Of a stretch of DNA of 6,518 nt, positions 5,130-6,518 are shown in pieces (within the stretch, counting starts at the first letter, position 1; each line of letters opens with the position of its first letter). The notes beneath the pieces were generated by a model. That model was not told the DNA's origin. It worked only from the letters and a program-made list of their open reading frames with translations, and ran no database searches. The translations under genes and the position numbers were made by a program. Source of the stretch: Spirochaetia bacterium (GTDB taxonomy: Bacteria; Spirochaetota; UBA4802; UBA5550); the NCBI GenBank assembly GCA_031289575.1, contig JAITPE010000298.1:1-6518 (forward strand). Direction: 5' to 3'.

Positions 5130-5901
5130 CGGTGATGTCTTTACCGCAAACAGTCTCTCGCTCTCTTACGGCAGGAACGAGGTGCTTCATGACATATCGT
5201 TCAGCGCCGCCGCCGGTGAATTTATCGCGCTCATAGGGCCAAACGGAGCGGGAAAGAGCACTCTCTTAAAAGCCATGGCCGGAATACTGCCCGCCCCGCC
5301 GGGTTCGCTTCTATTAAATGGAATGCCGCTTGAGAAACTGAGCGCCTTGGATATTGCGCGAAAACTTTCATTGGCCCCTCAGTTCACCGGCGCGGCCATG
5401 CCGTATACAGTGAAGGATTTCGTGTCCATGGGGCTTTTCCCTTATCGCAAGCCGTTTCAGTTTTCCGCTTCGGACGGGCGCACTCAGGAGATCATCTCAC
5501 TCTGCGGATTGGAGCGTTTGCAAAAACGCCCGCTCGCGGAGCTCTCCGGCGGAGAGCTCCAGCTTGCTTTGATCGCGAAGGCCATTCTCCAGAACAGCGA
5601 CCTTCTTCTTCTTGATGAGCCGGCATCTCATTTGGACGTAAAGCACATCGCGATGATGATGGATATTCTCAGCACAATCAACAAGTCGGGCGGCACCGTA
5701 ATCGCCGCGCTCCACGACCTTAACCTCGCGGCGTCATGGTGCGGCCGCCTAATTGCCTTGAAAGAGGGCAAAATTTTTTTTGACGGAACCCCGCGTGGCG
5801 TCCTCAGGAGCGAACTTGTAAGCGGCCTTTATGATACAAACTGTGTCGTGAGCGAAAACCCTGTAACCGGAACCCCCTTTGTATGGTTTATGAAAAAATG
5901 A
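5125..5901 (+). CDS. FecE/BtuD-type ATPase of an ABC importer
   Basis: A 258-aa cytoplasmic ABC ATPase that would power the permease dimer encoded just upstream. All nucleotide-binding motifs are intact: Walker A GPNGAGKST (38-46), Q-loop Q86, signature LSGGE (140-144), Walker B LLLLDEP (160-166, with D164 and catalytic E165), D-loop SHLD (168-171) and H-loop H197 (ALHDLNLAA). The overall pattern matches the FecE/HmuV/BtuD group rather than amino-acid or sugar importers. The segment after the signature reads ELQLALIAKAI where relatives usually have E.QR..IA.A, a small departure. The ATG overlaps the permease stop by 4 nt. The codons of the signature motif form a perfect 10-bp inverted repeat. 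It ends the operon and is followed by a weak terminator-like hairpin. Confidence 0.95.
   Translation: MTGDVFTANSLSLSYGRNEVLHDISFSAAAGEFIALIGPNGAGKSTLLKAMAGILPAPPGSLLLNGMPLEKLSALDIARKLSLAPQFTGAAMPYTVKDFVSMGLFPYRKPFQFSASDGRTQEIISLCGLERLQKRPLAELSGGELQLALIAKAILQNSDLLLLDEPASHLDVKHIAMMMDILSTINKSGGTVIAALHDLNLAASWCGRLIALKEGKIFFDGTPRGVLRSELVSGLYDTNCVVSENPVTGTPFVWFMKK
5538..5560. repeat. 10-bp inverted repeat over the ABC signature codons
   Basis: GGAGCTCTCC (5538-5547) and GGAGAGCTCC (5551-5560) pair perfectly around GGC. It covers codons 138-146, encoding A-E-L-S-G-G-E-L-Q. The near-symmetric peptide E-L-S-G-G-E-L favours such a pattern, but the codon choices make it exact. Confidence 0.75.
5693..5742. 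repeat. long imperfect inverted repeat in the ATPase gene
   Basis: CGCCGCG (5703-5709) pairs with CGCGGCG (5727-5733) across a 17-nt loop, and the outer GCACC (5693-5697) pairs with GGTGC (5738-5742) across a 5/4-nt internal loop. It lies over the codons leading to and following H-loop residue H197. Confidence 0.4.
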
Positions 5902-5910
5902 AAAATGAAA

Positions 5911-5929
5911 AAAACTGATTCTCAGTTTT
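5911..5929 (+). terminator. weak terminator-like hairpin after the ABC operon
   Basis: AAAACTGA (5911-5918) and TCAGTTTT (5922-5929) pair perfectly around TTC, starting 10 nt after the ATPase stop. The stem is AT-rich and the T run is only the four T of the stem itself, so termination would be weak; the A run before it would allow use on the other strand as well. Its position between the operon and the next promoter is what favours this reading. Confidence 0.45.
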
Positions 5930-5960
5930 GCCAATCTTTGGACATTTTTTCCACTTGCGC

Positions 5961-6002
5961 AAAAAAAAGATTATTGACACATAAGCGGTATTTATATAAA
6001 AT
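5961..6002 (+). promoter_or_regulatory. sigma70-type promoter of the SurA-like gene, with an UP-like A tract
   Basis: TTGACA (5974-5979) and TAAAAT (5997-6002) are separated by exactly 17 nt, with perfect -35 and one mismatch in the -10. Eight A at 5961-5968 sit at about -48 to -41 relative to a start near 6009, where a proximal UP element would be. This is the best promoter match in the window and gives a leader of about 50 nt. Confidence 0.65.
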
Positions 6003-6018
6003 TTATCTTTCATGTTTA

Positions 6019-6040
6019 TATGCGGGAGCCGCATAAGCGG
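6019..6040 (+). promoter_or_regulatory. leader stem-loop with a mutually exclusive alternative
   Basis: TATGCGG (6019-6025) pairs perfectly with CCGCATA (6029-6035) around GAG. The 3' arm can instead pair as CCGC (6029-6032) with GCGG (6037-6040) around ATAA. Both lie in the 5' leader of the SurA-like gene just before its ribosome site. The nonamer CATAAGCGG at 6032-6040 is also present at 5980-5988 within the promoter spacer. Confidence 0.45.
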
Positions 6041-6044
6041 ATTG

Positions 6045-6050
6045 AAGGAG
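6045..6050 (+). promoter_or_regulatory. ribosome binding site of the SurA-like gene
   Basis: AAGGAG lies 10 nt before the ATG at 6061, longer than the usual spacing but the only candidate; the signal peptide beginning MKKITLF confirms the start. Confidence 0.6.
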
Positions 6051-6060
6051 TTTCGGATAA

Positions 6061-6518
6061 ATGAAAAAAATCACACTTTTTATTATATCGGCTGTTTTGT
6101 TTTCTATGACTTCCGATTCAATAGCCTGGGAGAAGTACGACAGGGTTATAGCCACTGTAAACTACAGCGCGATTATTGAAAGCGATATTGAACTCAAATT
6201 CGGCTTTATGCAGAGCGCCCGTCCGGTGGCCGCGGCCAAGATCAATTATGAAAAGAGCCGCATTCTCGATCAGTTCATTGAGGATGAATTGGTAAGCCAA
6301 ACAGCCGAGGAATCCGCTATCATTGTAAACGACAAGAAAGTTCTGAACCGGATTGAGAACCTGCTTAAATCATATATCAGCCGCAATCTGAAACAGGGAG
6401 AGGATCCCGACAAAATAGAAGCCGATTACACACAGCGTATACTCGCCAAAGTCGAGGCCGAAAGGAACTCCGGAAAAGAACCTAAGATCGACGAGCGGCT
6501 TCAGGGCTTTTTTGATTA
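6061..6518 (+). CDS. SurA-like periplasmic chaperone / peptidyl-prolyl isomerase, 5' part
   Basis: The frame is open from ATG 6061 to the window edge, giving 152 residues. Residues 1-22 are a signal peptide (MKKITLFIISAVLFSMTSDS then IA), with likely cleavage after A22, so the product is exported. Residues 27-45 (DRVIATVNYSAIIESDIEL) match the SurA N-terminal pattern D.V.A.VN...I..SD, and the later segment ILDQFIEDELVSQTA (residues 69-83) corresponds to SurA's helical I..L.....Q.A. In the family this domain binds unfolded outer-membrane proteins, and one or more parvulin (rotamase) domains follow; those would lie beyond the window, so whether they exist here is unknown. The visible region beyond residue 95 is charged and helical. 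It has its own promoter and leader and is probably not part of the ABC operon. Confidence 0.82.
   Translation, partial: MKKITLFIISAVLFSMTSDSIAWEKYDRVIATVNYSAIIESDIELKFGFMQSARPVAAAKINYEKSRILDQFIEDELVSQTAEESAIIVNDKKVLNRIENLLKSYISRNLKQGEDPDKIEADYTQRILAKVEAERNSGKEPKIDERLQGFFD

Noticed and set aside
5890..5914. Threefold ATGAAAAA-like repeat at the ATPase stop, with a 6-codon frame at 5898
   Set aside because: Low-complexity A-rich sequence; the tiny frame lacks a ribosome site and ends at once.
6227..6238. 12-nt perfect palindrome TGGCCGCGGCCA in the SurA-like gene, and TCATTATAATGA at 3964-3975
   Set aside because: Loop-free 12-nt palindromes are expected about once or twice in a window of this size, so they were not counted as part of the inverted-repeat excess.

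Overview
The window (6518 bp, moderate GC) reads as an ordinary protein-coding stretch of a diderm (Gram-negative-type) bacterium: it carries the start of a SurA-like periplasmic chaperone, a lipoprotein-type solute-binding protein and an ABC importer of the BtuFCD/FecBCD class. The phylum cannot be fixed from the sequence. The TrmB homologue has a variant motif style (FPDP, then KRRLTSP and LKTD) that I associate with Bacteroidota-like TrmB rather than the enterobacterial form, and a spirochaete-like diderm would also fit; both are weak inferences. No rRNA, tRNA, CRISPR array, insertion sequence or integrase was seen.

Layout. 1-447 (+) is the 3' end of a coiled-coil/helical protein of unknown function. 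Its stop codon overlaps the stop of a convergent minus-strand gene (444-1016) encoding a cytosolic-looking, extremely cysteine-rich repeat protein, probably a small beta-solenoid. That gene follows, on the same strand, a sodium:solute symporter (SSS) family transporter (1040-2455). Then comes a divergent intergenic region with a 24-nt palindrome, followed on the plus strand by trmB (2563-3228, TTG start) and a tight three-gene operon: binding protein (3315-4154), FecCD-type permease (4151-5128) and ATPase (5125-5901), joined by two ATGA overlaps. A weak terminator-like hairpin follows, then a good sigma70-type promoter and leader for a SurA-like gene that runs off the right edge (6061-6518).

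How the genes work together. The three ABC genes form a complete periplasmic-binding-protein importer for a chelate such as cobalamin, siderophore or haem. The two glutamates that dock BtuF onto BtuC arginines are present, and so are the permease arginines. No outer-membrane receptor or cobalamin riboswitch is visible, so the substrate stays open. The symporter and the cysteine-rich protein may be co-transcribed; trmB and the SurA-like gene are housekeeping.

The most unusual signals are (i) a marked excess of perfect or near-perfect short inverted repeats inside coding sequence, from about 2210 to 5560, the best a 14-bp stem with a 4-nt loop in the binding-protein gene; their arm sequences are all different, so they are not copies of one repeat family; and (ii) the cysteine-ladder protein, with 19 Cys in about 125 residues, many spaced exactly four apart, and no export signal.
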